Position numbers and translations under genes: made by a program. Under the pieces are notes generated by a model that ran no database searches, had not been told where the DNA came from, and saw nothing but the letters and a program-made list of their open reading frames with translations. From Allium sativum (taxonomy: Eukaryota > Streptophyta > Magnoliopsida > Asparagales > Amaryllidaceae): 64,000 nucleotides of DNA. Shown in pieces: positions 23,280 through 34,225 of the stretch. The stretch lies in contig CM060911.1 in assembly GCA_030737875.1 (NCBI GenBank), positions 91,160,599 through 91,224,598 of the forward strand, given 5' to 3'. Position 1 is the stretch's first letter. The number at the start of each line of letters is the position of its first letter.

Positions 23280-23741
23280 TCTTGTAAGTATTTATTTATA
23301 ACAAATAATGCCATATGGCCTAAAAATGATGTCATATGCACTAATAAAATGATGACACATGGACAAATTATTGTTTGACACATGAACCAACCGTTAAATG
23401 CCAAGTGTCAGCATTAATATATGTCATGTGTATACTATTACGACAACCATGTCAGCATCCATGTAGGATGACACATCACTATCCATGTCAACAGCCATCT
23501 AGGATGACACTTCATCAAAGAAATCAGTTGGTGACTCATTATTCGAGTCATAAGGTAATGGGGCCCATTAATTCTTTTACCTACCAATACCAATAAGTGT
23601 TGGTAAATCCCTTTCTCTACTAAGCTTTACCTACCCAATTTCTACCAATCCAATATTGGTAGCTAAATTATATTACCCACCATTATGTTAGTTTTACCTA
23701 CACTTACAATTGGTAGTTAAAGATCTCATTTTCTTGTAGTG
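23280..23741 (+). mobile_element. CACTA-like transposon end, copy 1
   Basis: TTTTCTTGTAGTG at 23729-23741 is the reverse complement of CACTACAAGAAAA, the terminal inverted repeat of many plant CACTA (En/Spm) elements. The preceding 450 bases are full of short repeats in both directions (TGACACAT/ATGTCA and ACCAAT/ATTGGTA), like CACTA subterminal regions. I find no matching left end or transposase, so this is probably a truncated or deleted element. The left limit is a guess. Reading frames inside it are not supported. Confidence 0.5.
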
Positions 23742-23836
23742 ATGTTTGTGGTTGCGGACTCACTTTATTCTTCCTTACCGGATTAGTGAAGTGCTCGAAA
23801 GAGGACCTTTGGTGTTCATACCCTTTTTTGGTGTAA

Positions 23837-23854
23837 ACACACACACACACACAC

Positions 23855-23889
<35 letters not shown>

Positions 23890-23907
23890 GAGAGAGAGAG
23901 AGAGAGA
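23837..23907. repeat. Compound microsatellite (CA)n-(TA)n-(GA)n, copy 1
   Basis: Runs of AC, then TA, then GA follow one another. In copy 2 (62150-62227) the CA run is more than twice as long, so its length has changed since the duplication. Confidence 0.95.
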
Positions 23908-25703
23908 AGGAAATCTTCCTTATTTAATAATACACTTAGATCATCCTAATGGGACAATTAAACTTGAATAAAAACTCCTAATTAATTAAGCATTTATTCG
24001 CTTTAATTGTATGTTAAGTAAGTTACATAATAAGAAATATATTTTGCGCATAATAATGTGCGTTTGAAACACTGAGACGACCCGAAATCCCGTTCTGACG
24101 GAGACAAGGGTTATCTTTGGAATATAACACAGAAACAGATAATAGCAGAACAAAATTAAATAAATACACCAGATAATGAACAATAGAATATACTGGATAA
24201 AAGTAATCATCAGAGTTACACAGTGTACAAGATCTTACTTAGCACAAATACAGTTCAGCTATACATAAATGTCTACAGCGGAAAACATACAAAATATGTA
24301 CAATAAGAGCTGAACAGCATAAAAAGAGATAAATGATAGAATCCATCTTCAGCTCCAGCTATCCAGAGAAAGAACCAGCTAAACCTGAATACAAGGCTTC
24401 CCGTGTAGAAAAAGGGGCACCCGAGTTTGAGAGTGAAACAAACTACGAGTCAGTCATGGGACTGGTATGAGAAATCTACTCGACACATATATAATTTGGC
24501 AAATCACAGGACCACGCCACTTTCGTGGAACGGGTTTACTCCATTGGATTGCCAGTGCTTTAAAACAAATCATTCTTTTAAACATCGCTATGCTTTTTAT
24601 AAAAATGAAGCCGTTATAAGACTCAGTTCCCATCACACAATGCAACGCAAACCGGAGGATAGAGTTTTTACCTTATAATGGCCAAAATATGCTTGATACG
24701 AATAAAACAAAGGTATTTGATATTATTGCTAGTGTTTATATGTTTCAAAAACAATTTGAATCATAACTATCAATCATAGACGGCATTAATGCCCCATACC
24801 ACTATGTCGCCATATATAGGTATACAATCAAAACCGCACAGTCACGTATTTGGAAATTGGATTTCCGTCATGAACCAAGGCAAAAGATAGTCCTTACCGA
24901 CTTCGTGACTCTCTAGCCCGAGCCACAGGGTCAGAGCGCATCGACCCTTGGATCGTCAGGGCCGGTCCACCGATGTGGATTAAAATGCCTGAACAATACG
25001 TTTCCCCGCACTTTGGGGCGTAAACGAGCCAACGAATGACTCCATCGGACCCGGATCGTCCGATCAAACCGAGGCGCCTCGCAACAGCAACAACCATATA
25101 GGTGAAAAGTATATAAATGTCAGGGCTGGTAGGTCACTGACACCACCCTAGCTAGAAAGAAACGCATGCCCTCCTTGAGGTCCTTCTCCCGTTTCTGGTT
25201 CATACCGGGGTGTGAGGCTCGCGAATTTACGTTATACACAAAGCTACGCCACACAGGCGGTGCTTTGATCATCACCACAAGACTTTGCTTTTCAACAGAA
25301 GCCCTGATCTCTGCATCTTAGCATGCCACACAGGCAATTCATGCCATGCGACTGATGTCCATCGATATACAACCTCTGAGCTCGTGCGTCTCAGAGAAGG
25401 ACGTTAAGCAAAAGAAAAAATTCTCCGCCGCCAAACAGATGTATATTTAATAGAGATCAATCGACACAGAATAAATCCAATGTCAGACACACAGTCCATT
25501 TACAAGTTTGTTCTGGGTCTGAACGAAACCGGAGGCACTAAATACCTCGCAAACCCTTCGATCACCACGTACGTCTGGACGATCACCACTCATTATCCAT
25601 ATTTTGGGATGCCTCCCAATCAGGACCTCGGTTACCATCCAAACGAGGTGAAGATCTCCGGTCTTCGACCGTCGTCTTCATCTTCGAATTTCAATCGTCG
25701 GTC

Positions 25704-25745
25704 AATTATTTGAAATGAGAATTAACTCGGCCTTTTCAAATAATT
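25704..25745 (-). promoter_or_regulatory. LTR stem-loop of element D (left LTR)
   Basis: AATTATTTGAAA (25704-25715) pairs perfectly with TTTCAAATAATT (25734-25745). Inside, GAG (25717-25719) can pair with CTC (25726-25728). Compared with B, pairs at four outer and one inner position changed on both sides at once. The copy in the right LTR is at 35862-35903. Confidence 0.62.
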
Positions 25746-25984
25746 CACGTATATTTAGAATTTCAAATCAATTTATTTCAATGGTTAAATTATTCGACAA
25801 CACCAATATTGTTCTTTAATGTAATTTTCACACCAAACACATTCAACCATCAAATACAACATAAATCGAGCAAATTCAGTTTATTTCCACTCCATATTGT
25901 TTATGGTACTTTATAATGATTTATCGCTATTTTTATTTATTTTAAAATAGCCCATTTATTCAAAACGACGCTACGGGCCATAAC

Positions 25985-26430
25985 GCGGCCGTGGCGCTGT
26001 TTTTCTTCAAATTTGATTTACACATATCTGAAAATCTAACCGTTGGATCTTCACAAAATTTACATCATTAGAAAGGTCTTTTCAAAACGAATCCAACGGT
26101 TCCAGTTTCGGGAAAATCCGACGGTCGGATCTCCCGGTACAATCGTTTGAAATTTCGATTTCAAAATACGAACTGCAGCATCGTTATTCGATTAAATATA
26201 TATTTATATTTATATATATAAAAATATAATCGCTTCGGGCGCTGTTTTTCATCAGATTTAAATTAAACATTCCAGACAATCCAACCGTTGGATTTTTACA
26301 AGGTTGGTGCCGTTGGAAAGATATTTCCAAGGCGAACCCGACGGTTGAGGTTTCGGGAAAATCCAATGGTCGGATTTCCCGCACTAGTTGTTTGAAATCA
26401 CGGTTTCAAAATACGAACTGCACGGCCTCG
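25985..26430 (-). repeat. Two ~210-base diverged units in the D LTR
   Basis: A module with GCGCTGTTTTTC, ATCCAACGGTT/AACCGTTGG, GGTCGGAT and CGAACTGCA occurs twice, at about 25985-26195 and 26225-26430. The B and C LTRs carry one copy (about 15020-15240 in B). The same pair is in the other D LTR (about 36143-36590). Confidence 0.75.
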
Positions 26431-26519
26431 TTTCATTTTAATTTTATTTATATTTATATAATTATATAAATATAGTTCATTCAACAATTCCTATATCGTT
26501 TTCATTTCAAATATTTCAC

Positions 26520-26760
26520 TAACGCCTTAAAATTTTGGAAAATTTCGCCATAACCTCCCCTGCACCGGGAGCATCGGGAAATCGCAAATAGCTTTCCCGG
26601 TCCTTCTAATCTCAAAAAGAAAAAGGAAAAGCCAAGCGGCTAGCCAACAGGCTCATAAAATCATCACCCAAACAAAACAGTAAATGTGTACCTATTTGTC
26701 GGGCACAAAATTTTATTCCTCTTCTCTAGCCCCTTTGCTATAACCTGTTCAATTAATATG
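26520..26760 (-). repeat. Internal-domain block captured in the D LTR
   Basis: This block (CCATAACCTCCCCTGCACCG ... GCCAAGCGGCTAGCCAA ... ACCTATTTGTCGGGC) is in the internal domains of B (about 11380-11610) and C (about 51960-52190), but in D it lies inside both LTRs (again at 36700-36920). It includes the gag-start-like trace. It shows mosaic origin of these LTRs. Confidence 0.75.
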
Positions 26761-27728
26761 CATGTACATATATATACAGTTCTTATCATTTATCATTCTC
26801 TATTTAACTTCATATTTGATTTCTATTTGGTTTAAAAACACCATTCACTCTAAGGTTATATACATAGGTACAAATCATTTCATTAGTTAATTAATGAATA
26901 TTTCAACTCATATATGTTTATTTTGAACAAGTGGCTATTTTTAACACTTCACATTTCAACGATTCATGCATACAATAAAAATGTGATTTTTATTGTAGAA
27001 CAACTCATTTCAAAACACTATTATTTTGATATACTTCATATTGGTGATAAAAATAGGATTTTTATCATAAAACAATTTCTTTTAAAACAAGATTATTTTA
27101 CACAGTTCATATAGTCGATAAAAGGTGATTTTTTTTATTATCGAACAATTTATTTCAAAATATGAATACCATTCAACACATGAATTTCAAATCAACGAAT
27201 GAATATCGATTCAACACATGAAGATTTTCTATAGTTTCTATGTATAGATAAAAATGTGATTTTTATATTTAAAACGCGAATACCATTCAACACATGAATT
27301 TCTAATCAACGAATGAATATCAATTCAACATATAAAGGTTTTCTATACAATGGATAAATATAGTTTAAGCAAATGAAAATAATTCAAACACACGAATATT
27401 ATTCAAAATTTCGGCAGCATAACGGCAGGGTAGTTAAAACCGGGATCGTCCCTAGTACGGCTCCTCACTCTACCTTAAAACCTCGCGGTTTTTGACAATG
27501 GGGATCATGCATCTAGTTCGCACGCAGGCGGCATGTATATATTTATTTCATTTCCACAAACTAATCCTATGTGGTTTCAACCAAATATTTCTCAACCACA
27601 AACGGGTATTTTTCAACCATAATCAATCAATATCAACCACAAACAATCCCAAACAATCATTCGCTATCAATCAATTTTCACAACAATTTCAACCAATAAA
27701 TATCGTCCATGGTTTGTGGACGAGGGGC

Positions 27729-27729
<1 letters not shown>

Positions 27730-27788
<59 letters not shown>
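27730..27788. repeat. (TA)n microsatellite expanded in one LTR of D
   Basis: A pure TA run of about 59 bases. The same site in the other LTR (37893-37906) has 14 bases. This explains most of the length difference between the two LTRs. Confidence 0.97.
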
Positions 27789-27790
<2 letters not shown>

Positions 27791-28170
27791 CAATTCACTT
27801 TTATTTCAACACATATATAATTTTTACAACGCATATATAACTTATACATCGAACGTACAACTTATACAACGCTTATACAAGAGATGTACAACGGTTATAT
27901 AACTCATACATCGACTATATAATTTATACATCGTCGTTTTCCACATTGTTTATAAATTAGAAATCTCACATTGGGTTTCCACTCCACCAAAAATAGCAGA
28001 AGGCTCAGAAAAATATGCGGTCTCTTTTAAAATGTAGAAGGCATCCACACGGTCACGATGTTTCCTGTTTCATCGAATTTCGTTAACGAACGAGAAAGAT
28101 ATAATTTTACAAAGGTTTGCAACACTTTAAAACTGTTAAAATCAGTTTAAAATAAAAACTGACGTTATAC

Positions 28171-28570
28171 CTCAGTTTCGTTCAAATCTAGGTTTTAGAT
28201 TTTCGCAAATTCCGTAGCTCGATGTCCAAATCAGGTTGCACTACAACGTAGGGGGTGGAAAGGGCTTTCCGGCACTGGGACCCATCTTTAGTTCGACGGC
28301 GTCAGGAACCCACGGCGGCGGTTGCAAACGGCGAACTTCGTGGCTTTGATTCGAGCGATATACTCAATGAAAAAAATCAAACTTGGTATGGATTGGAAGG
28401 TCTCGACACGCTCTACAAAATTCCCAACAAGATGGAGGTCTAATTTTGAGCTGATTGAGAGGAATCGAGGAGAGAAGGTCTGGGGTAATTTCCGTCGTTC
28501 GTCGGCGAAGGGAATCGGGGAGAGAGAAAAGCTTTCGACCAATGAAATTTATTTATTTATTTATATATTT
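28171..28570 (-). promoter_or_regulatory. LTR promoter, GC-rich leader and splice donor (left LTR of D)
   Basis: On the - strand TATATAAATAAATA (about 28566-28552) is followed by CTTTTCTCTCTCCCC, a plant pyrimidine patch, and by a GC-rich block of about 300 bases. ACTGAG|GTATAA follows, with the exon end at 28171. Flanking sequence on the promoter side is homologous to B, but the GC-rich block itself is different. Confidence 0.45.
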
Positions 28571-29425
28571 TTAAATTTCGAAAATACCCCTTTCACTCAT
28601 GAATCCCAATTCAAACCCAACGACTGTCGTCCCTAGTGTTTTACCCCCATTCCGAACACAATGGGATATGTTTCGAAGGCCCATTCGAATGTTTCAGTCA
28701 GTTTCCATTCAAATCTAAATATAAAATATTCAATATTTAATTTGAACGTGTATTTCAATTTGCTAGGGCCACGAATTGATTCGAAAAATTCCAGAAAAAT
28801 AAATCTAACTATGTTTTGACGATACAGTCCCAACAAAACTAGTTTCATCGAATTCTGAGACCGTTTGCAAAAAGGCCCATTTTTGGTCGATCCAATTTAA
28901 CTGTAATTGACCAAAACACATTTTCTTTTGCCACGCTCACATACTAGCTTCAATAATTATGAAATTTGAAACCTAGCAATAACTTCTCATCCCGGATCCA
29001 ACAAAAGTGGTTTCGTCGAATTCCGAGGTCGTATGCAAAATGGCCATTTTCACGGGCTATATAAATTCCATAGCGACCATTCTGAAAATTCATTCGGCCA
29101 TAACTTTTGCTTTCCGCTATGAAAATTCGATGTTTTAGATTCGTTAGAAAGGTATTCATTAACAGATTTAAATATTTTTGGTTTCACTAAAATCCGTTTT
29201 GTTTTGCACCTGGTATAGTCCGACAAAGTTTGAATTCAATTTTTGAAACTGCAGCGCCATTTCAGGCCTTGTTTATAATCATAATTAATTATATTCGTTT
29301 TCAATTGTCGATTCAAACTCAGTTTTCATCTCTATTATTGAAAATATTTATTTTAAATATTTAAAATCCATTATTTTAGCCAATTTAAAAATTTTAAATT
29401 GGTTCAGATTTTCTAGGTCGTTACA

Positions 29426-29442
29426 ATCTCCCGCACTTAAAA
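29426..29442 (-). other. Polypurine tract of element D
   Basis: On the - strand TTTTAAGTGCGGGAGAT precedes the 3' LTR. The tract is interrupted by one C compared with B and C. Confidence 0.88.
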
Positions 29443-29677
29443 CTTTTCGTCCCCGAAAAGGAACAAAGTCAAAAGTGGTTTGATAAATCTACAATCACAC
29501 AACACAACAACCAATCCAATTGTTTTTAACCTTCAAAAATATACTAATCAAATCCTATACCCTTTAAAAATCATTCAGACTATATAATTAAAAGTGCACA
29601 TCTATGAAAAGAAAATAACAATAGAGTAGAGAATTGAATGGTAGTGCAAAGTAGGGTAAATGTATCTTGCACCGGAG

Positions 29678-32437
29678 TCAATCAGAGATATCTACTCGGC
29701 ATCTAGGATAAGCTTTCTGAATGCTCTCCTCCGTTTCCCAAGTACAATCTCGCGGATCTCCACTCCATTGCACTTTGACTAAGCGAACCTTCTTGTTCCT
29801 CAGCTCTTTAGTTTCTTTGCCTATTATCTTTAGCGGCTCTCTTCTCACAGCTAATTCTGGAGTAATTTCAATGTCATGTTGAGCTGCTTCTTCCACGATC
29901 AAGTCTGAATCATGAACGTGCTTTCGAAGTTGAGATATGTGAAATACATCATGAATTTCAGGCAACCAATTAGGCAGTTTGACCCTATAAGCGAGAGTTC
30001 CGATCCTTTCCAGAATAGGAAACGGACCAATAAATTTGGGCGCTAACTTTCTAGTTTTACCGAACCGGATAACTCCTCTCATCGGCGATACTTTCAGATA
30101 TACATAGTCGCCAACTTCAAAGGATATATCTCTTCTTCTTCTATCGGCATAGCTCTTTTGTCGGCTTTGAGCGGCGAGTAATCGCTTCTTAATAAAATCG
30201 ACTTTGTCGGCAGCTTCTCGAATCATATCAGGACCCAACACAAGTCTATTTCCAGGCTCGACCCAACAAGCAGGAGATCGGCAAGGTCTACCATACAACG
30301 TTTCGAATGGCGACATTGTCAGACTCGCCTGGTAGCTGTTGTTATAAGATAATTCAGCCAAATGCAGATGGTCTTCCCATGATCCACCGAAATCTAGAAC
30401 ACAAGCCCGCAATAGATCTTCTAGAATGCGATTCACCCTCTCAGTCTGACCGTCTGTCTGAGGATGATAAGCGGTGCACAAGTTTAACTTCGTTCCCAAC
30501 TCGACTTGCAATGCTTCCCAGAATTTGCTAGTGAATATTGTATCTCTATCACTGACTATACTTAGCGGCAGTCCACGTAGTCTAACTATTTCCCTGAAGT
30601 ATATCTGTGCCAGACTCTGAGCAGTTCTGTTTGATCTGACAGGTATAAAATGGGCGGTCTTCGTGAAACGATCTACGATCACACAAATACTGTCATTTCC
30701 TTTTCTGGTTCTGGGCAGACCATCGATGAAATCCATATAAATATGTTCCCACTTCCAACCAGGAACTTCTAGCGGTTGTAACAATCCAGCCAATTTCTGT
30801 TGGTCGCTTTTAACTAGCTGGCAAGTAGGGCATCGGCTAACATATATTGAAACGTCTCTTTTCATAGGCTTCCACCAGAATGTTCTTTTGAGATCGTTAT
30901 ACATTTTGGCCACACCAGGATGGATACTCAGCTTGGACTTGTGACACTCGTCTAACACTTCCCTTTTTAGCTCAGGAACGTCAGGAACACAAATCCTTCC
31001 TTTTAACCTCAAGGTCTCGTCGTTATCTATTTGGAAACACGAGGGTTCGCTTTTCTGAATACTTTTGAACATATCCTTAATAAAGTTATCCTCCTTCTGA
31101 AGAATAGATATTTTGTCAATCAAGGATGTTGTGATAATAAAGCTGGCGATCATTACATTCTTTCTGCTTAACGCATCAGCCACGACATTGGCTTTTCCTG
31201 GAGTGTATATAATTTCAAAGTCATATGCTGCAAGAAACTCCAGCCAACGTTGCTGCCTCAAGTTCAAGTCCTTCTGAGTGAACAGATACTTTAACGACTG
31301 GTGATCTGTAAACAGTTCAAATCTCTCGCCCAAAAGATAGTGTCTCCAGATTTTCAAAGAGAATATGATAGCCAATAACTCAAGATCATGAGTTACATAG
31401 TTTTTCTCGTGCGGCTTCAGTTGACGGCTAGCATAAGCAATCACTTGACCTCTTTGCATTAACACTGCGCTAAGGCCTTCTCTAGAAGCATCAGTCCATA
31501 CTTTTAAATCCTGGTTGCCATCGATGATGGTTAACACTGGAGCTGTCGTTAATCTCAACTTCAGCTCTTCGAAAGCCTCCTCACTTTCTGGAGTCCATTT
31601 GAATTTAGAATGCTTCTTTGTAAGCTTCGTTAAGTGACCAGATATCTTCGAAAAGTCTTTAACGAACTTCCGGTAATAGCTAGCCAATCCAAGAAAACTG
31701 CGGACTTCAATGGCAGTACTGGGCTGTTTCCAATTTTGAATAGCCATGATTTTACTTGGATCCACAGCAATTCCTTCTTTCGATACAACATGGCCCAGAA
31801 ATTTCACTTCATCTTGCCAGAATATACATTTAGAAAACTTGGCTTTTAACACATTCCATCTCAGAATTTCTAGAACCTGTTCCAGATGCTTTTCATGTTC
31901 GGCCTTTGATTTAGAGAGGATTAGAATATCGTCAATAAAAACCATAACAAATTTATTCAATACTCCTCTGAATACTCTGTTCATCAGATCGACGAAGTAG
32001 GCTGGAGCGTTACATAAGCCGAATGGCATTACTAACCACTCGTAGAATAAGTCGGGGCCTCTGAACGCTGTCATTGGAACACACTCTTCGGCAATTCGAA
32101 GTTGATGGAAGCCCGTAGCTAGGTCCATTCGTGAAAATACTTGTGCGCCATTTAATCGATCCAACAAATCATCTATCCGCGGCAATGGATATTTGTTCTT
32201 TATTGTCTGTTTGTTCAGATCACGATAGTCCATGCATAGCCGTAGAGTACCGTCAGATTTTGGGACAAATACCACTGCTGCACCCCAATCAGAGAAACTA
32301 TGCCTGATCAGACCCTTCCATACTAGCTGTCTTGTTTGATTGTCTAATTCCTCCTTCTCTTTCAAGGACATTCTTCGAATAGCGTGATCTACCGGCCTTG
32401 CATTTGGAATTAAAGCAATTTTGAAATCTATTTCTCT
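29678..32437 (-). CDS. pol: Pol part of element D: RT, RNase H, integrase, chromodomain
   Basis: This frame directly follows the TAG at 32438-32440 in the same frame as gag; its first Met codon is at 32371. Counting from that Met (897 residues): reverse transcriptase with Asp83 and the FIDD box 145-148; RNase H with Asp294, Glu331, Asp356 and Asp399; integrase zinc finger His477, His484, Cys514, Cys517; integrase catalytic Asp547, Asp608 and Glu644 (D,D-35-E); a GPF motif near 782; and a C-terminal chromodomain at about 845-890 with the KVRLVKVQW and CTWE motifs. The order RT-RH-INT-chromodomain defines a chromovirus, most like the Del/Tekay lineage. The enzymes copy element RNA to DNA and insert it. 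No other stop or frameshift is seen, so the protein would be active if translated. Confidence 0.95.
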   Translation of the reverse strand, partial: REIDFKIALIPNARPVDHAIRRMSLKEKEELDNQTRQLVWKGLIRHSFSDWGAAVVFVPKSDGTLRLCMDYRDLNKQTIKNKYPLPRIDDLLDRLNGAQVFSRMDLATGFHQLRIAEECVPMTAFRGPDLFYEWLVMPFGLCNAPAYFVDLMNRVFRGVLNKFVMVFIDDILILSKSKAEHEKHLEQVLEILRWNVLKAKFSKCIFWQDEVKFLGHVVSKEGIAVDPSKIMAIQNWKQPSTAIEVRSFLGLASYYRKFVKDFSKISGHLTKLTKKHSKFKWTPESEEAFEELKLRLTTAPVLTIIDGNQDLKVWTDASREGLSAVLMQRGQVIAYASRQLKPHEKNYVTHDLELLAIIFSLKIWRHYLLGERFELFTDHQSLKYLFTQKDLNLRQQRWLEFLAAYDFEIIYTPGKANVVADALSRKNVMIASFIITTSLIDKISILQKEDNFIKDMFKSIQKSEPSCFQIDNDETLRLKGRICVPDVPELKREVLDECHKSKLSIHPGVAKMYNDLKRTFWWKPMKRDVSIYVSRCPTCQLVKSDQQKLAGLLQPLEVPGWKWEHIYMDFIDGLPRTRKGNDSICVIVDRFTKTAHFIPVRSNRTAQSLAQIYFREIVRLRGLPLSIVSDRDTIFTSKFWEALQVELGTKLNLCTAYHPQTDGQTERVNRILEDLLRACVLDFGGSWEDHLHLAELSYNNSYQASLTMSPFETLYGRPCRSPACWVEPGNRLVLGPDMIREAADKVDFIKKRLLAAQSRQKSYADRRRRDISFEVGDYVYLKVSPMRGVIRFGKTRKLAPKFIGPFPILERIGTLAYRVKLPNWLPEIHDVFHISQLRKHVHDSDLIVEEAAQHDIEITPELAVRREPLKIIGKETKELRNKKVRLVKVQWSGDPRDCTWETEESIQKAYPRCRVDISD

Positions 32438-33979
32438 CTACGGAGGTAAGCGAACGACTACCTCGAACACATCCGCATTGTTCTTGACAACAGGAATGTC
32501 TTTGATGAGGTCGGGAATATTCTCCGTAACTTCAGGAACATTTTCAATTTGGGCTGGAGAAACATTCAAAGCTGCCCAGAAGTCTTTTCTATTGGCATTC
32601 TGACCTTCATAGGGAATGGTTATATAATCACCTGATTTAATCTTTGCCTTTACAACTCTGTCGGCGCATTTAACTTCAGCTTCATATTTGGTCAACCAGT
32701 CTAACCCCAAGATAAGATCAAACTCTTTAAAATTCATGACGGCTGCTATGGTAGGGAACCGATAACGAGAGAAAGAAACCGGCACTCCACAAACCCAACT
32801 GAGATCAATGGAACCCCCAACCGGATTCTGGACAGTCATGGGTTCCTTCAGCTTTTTCAAACTGAAATCCAGCTTCATAGCTGCACTCTTGGCAATAAAG
32901 CTTCGGGACGCGCCTGTGTCAAACAGTACTTTGACTGGAATATTTTTGACAGTAAGCGTTCCTTCTAAAACATCGGCCCTTTCTTGACTAGCTGAGGGCT
33001 CAGAGGTTTCTGCTACTTCATTTACTTGAACCATTTCAGGCTTGTTTAACTGTGGGCAATCCTTTGCAAGATGACCAGCCTCGTGGCACTGTTTGCACTC
33101 TCTATTCTCTTGGAACTCCCCGTCAGTTCTGAACCTTTTCTTCTTTTGTTTTCGATTTGCTCTATATCCCTCTTTTCTTTGTTTCTTTAAAGATCTGCAA
33201 CTTATCGACAAATGTCCTTTCTTATTGCAGTTAGAGCAAATAGCTGTTGTCACCGGTTCTTTCCCAGACTTAGCCCTTTTTCTCTTGGCACTGGGCTTCT
33301 TACTGGCTTCAGGAATATCAGTTTCCGACTTTTCTTTGTCACTACAATAGACTTCTTCTTCGTCGCGTAACATTCCTTTCTTATGGAGATCTTCATACTG
33401 ATAAGCCATGTATATCATTTCTGAAAAAGGAAGCTTCACATTCCTCATTACACTATTCTGATATCTCCTTTGCAGGCCATGAATAAATCTCAGATTTTTC
33501 CTCTTTGGATCTTGAATCGGATGAGGAGCAAAGTGAGCAAGTTCGTTGAATTTCTTATGATATTCGGGAATGGTCATGTCACCTTGTATTAGATAAGAAA
33601 ATTCATCACATAATCTCTCGGTTGCTTCGGGAGGAGTAAATCTTCCTAGGAAAATCTCTTTGAATCTATCCCAGGTGATATCACCATCTGGATTATTTTT
33701 AATAATTGAATCCCACCAAAACAAAGCTTCTTCTTTGAGTGCCCAAGACGCCAGTAATCTTTTCTGATCATCTCTCAGCTTTAAACCCTCAAAGATTTTC
33801 TCTGCAGAACGAATCCAAGCTTGTGTTTCCATAATGGACTCCTTGCCTAAGAATGGCGATCCACCAAGATATCGAAATCTCTTGAATAGAACTTCTATAT
33901 CAGATTCTGGCTGTGGGAGCACAACTGGCTCATTAGCTGGTTGAGCCATACGATTATTTCTTCTATTCATGTCACTCAT
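32438..33979 (-). CDS. gag: Gag and protease part of element D
   Basis: The frame of 513 residues starts at ATG 33979 and ends at TAG 32438-32440. Residues 30-200 are a typical retrotransposon gag capsid region. Two CCHC zinc knuckles lie at 248-261 and 295-308; gypsy Gag proteins often have one. A basic stretch (230-285) spans the first knuckle. The aspartic protease has Asp-Thr-Gly-Ala at 354-357 and a later Ile-Leu-Gly-Leu-Asp-Trp-Leu motif. Gag builds the particle and binds element RNA; the protease cuts the polyprotein. The stop falls in the linker between protease and RT, where related elements read straight on, so it is either a recent nonsense mutation or a read-through codon. A splice acceptor sequence lies 12 bases before the ATG. 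Confidence 0.95.
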   Translation of the reverse strand: MSDMNRRNNRMAQPANEPVVLPQPESDIEVLFKRFRYLGGSPFLGKESIMETQAWIRSAEKIFEGLKLRDDQKRLLASWALKEEALFWWDSIIKNNPDGDITWDRFKEIFLGRFTPPEATERLCDEFSYLIQGDMTIPEYHKKFNELAHFAPHPIQDPKRKNLRFIHGLQRRYQNSVMRNVKLPFSEMIYMAYQYEDLHKKGMLRDEEEVYCSDKEKSETDIPEASKKPSAKRKRAKSGKEPVTTAICSNCNKKGHLSISCRSLKKQRKEGYRANRKQKKKRFRTDGEFQENRECKQCHEAGHLAKDCPQLNKPEMVQVNEVAETSEPSASQERADVLEGTLTVKNIPVKVLFDTGASRSFIAKSAAMKLDFSLKKLKEPMTVQNPVGGSIDLSWVCGVPVSFSRYRFPTIAAVMNFKEFDLILGLDWLTKYEAEVKCADRVVKAKIKSGDYITIPYEGQNANRKDFWAALNVSPAQIENVPEVTENIPDLIKDIPVVKNNADVFEVVVRLPP

Positions 33980-34095
33980 TTTCTAGTACTTCTGCAAATG
34001 GCAGATCAAGTGTTAGGTCAAAGAAAATTTTCAAACATAGAAACATATACTTCAAGTGTAAATGTGCCCATCGAGGTGTAATTTCATTCTTCTTT

Positions 34096-34174
34096 ACTCA
34101 TACTAGGATATCACTGATCCTATCTGTATAGAGTTACCCGTCCTAGAACACTACTGGTTCTATTTCTGACGAGT
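34096..34174 (-). promoter_or_regulatory. Two tandem leader hairpins of element D
   Basis: Both modules are 39 bases and are separated by one base. In 34136-34174 the arms are ACCCGTC and GACGAGT (one G-U) around the inner stem AGAAC/GTTCT. In 34096-34134 the arms are ACTCATA and TATAGAGT (one bulge) around AGGAT/ATCCT. On the RNA strand the apical loops are CAGTAGT and CAGTGAT. Confidence 0.62.
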
Positions 34175-34213
34175 TAGTTCAAATGTTATATTCCAGAACT
34201 AAGCTTAACCAAA

Positions 34214-34225
34214 GCTCTGATACCA
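34214..34225 (-). other. Primer-binding site of element D (tRNA-iMet)
   Basis: TGGTATCAGAGC on the - strand, three bases inside the LTR boundary at 34229. Confidence 0.93.

Larger units (their letters stand above)
19647..24072. repeat. Host tandem duplication, copy 1, left part
   Basis: This 4.4 kb matches 45043-45874 plus 58805-62394 with a few percent difference. It contains a coding remnant, the LOG pseudogene, AT-rich repeats, a CACTA-like end and microsatellites. Apart from these I see no gene; 20480-20820 and 21070-21680 are plain AT-rich DNA. It is cut at 24072 by element D, whose target-site duplicate aacac is 24068-24072 and 39542-39546. Confidence 0.9.
24073..29425 (-). mobile_element. 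Element D, 3' LTR (5.35 kb)
   Basis: On the - strand this LTR begins TGTAACGACCTAG at 29425, after the polypurine tract, and ends GATTTCGGGTCGTCTCA at 24073. It is nearly identical to 34229-39541; sampled differences are mostly C/T and G/A changes, as expected from cytosine methylation decay. Flanking aacac on both sides of D is the 5-bp target-site duplication. It contains no gene. Structures inside are listed separately. Confidence 0.95.

Noticed and set aside
23375..23596. 73-codon frame, also at 61692-61913
   Set aside because: Lies in the subterminal repeats of the CACTA-like element; made of repeated TGACAC words.
27492..27902. 136-codon frame in the D LTR
   Set aside because: Half of it is a TA microsatellite read as Tyr-Ile; the other LTR copy is shorter.
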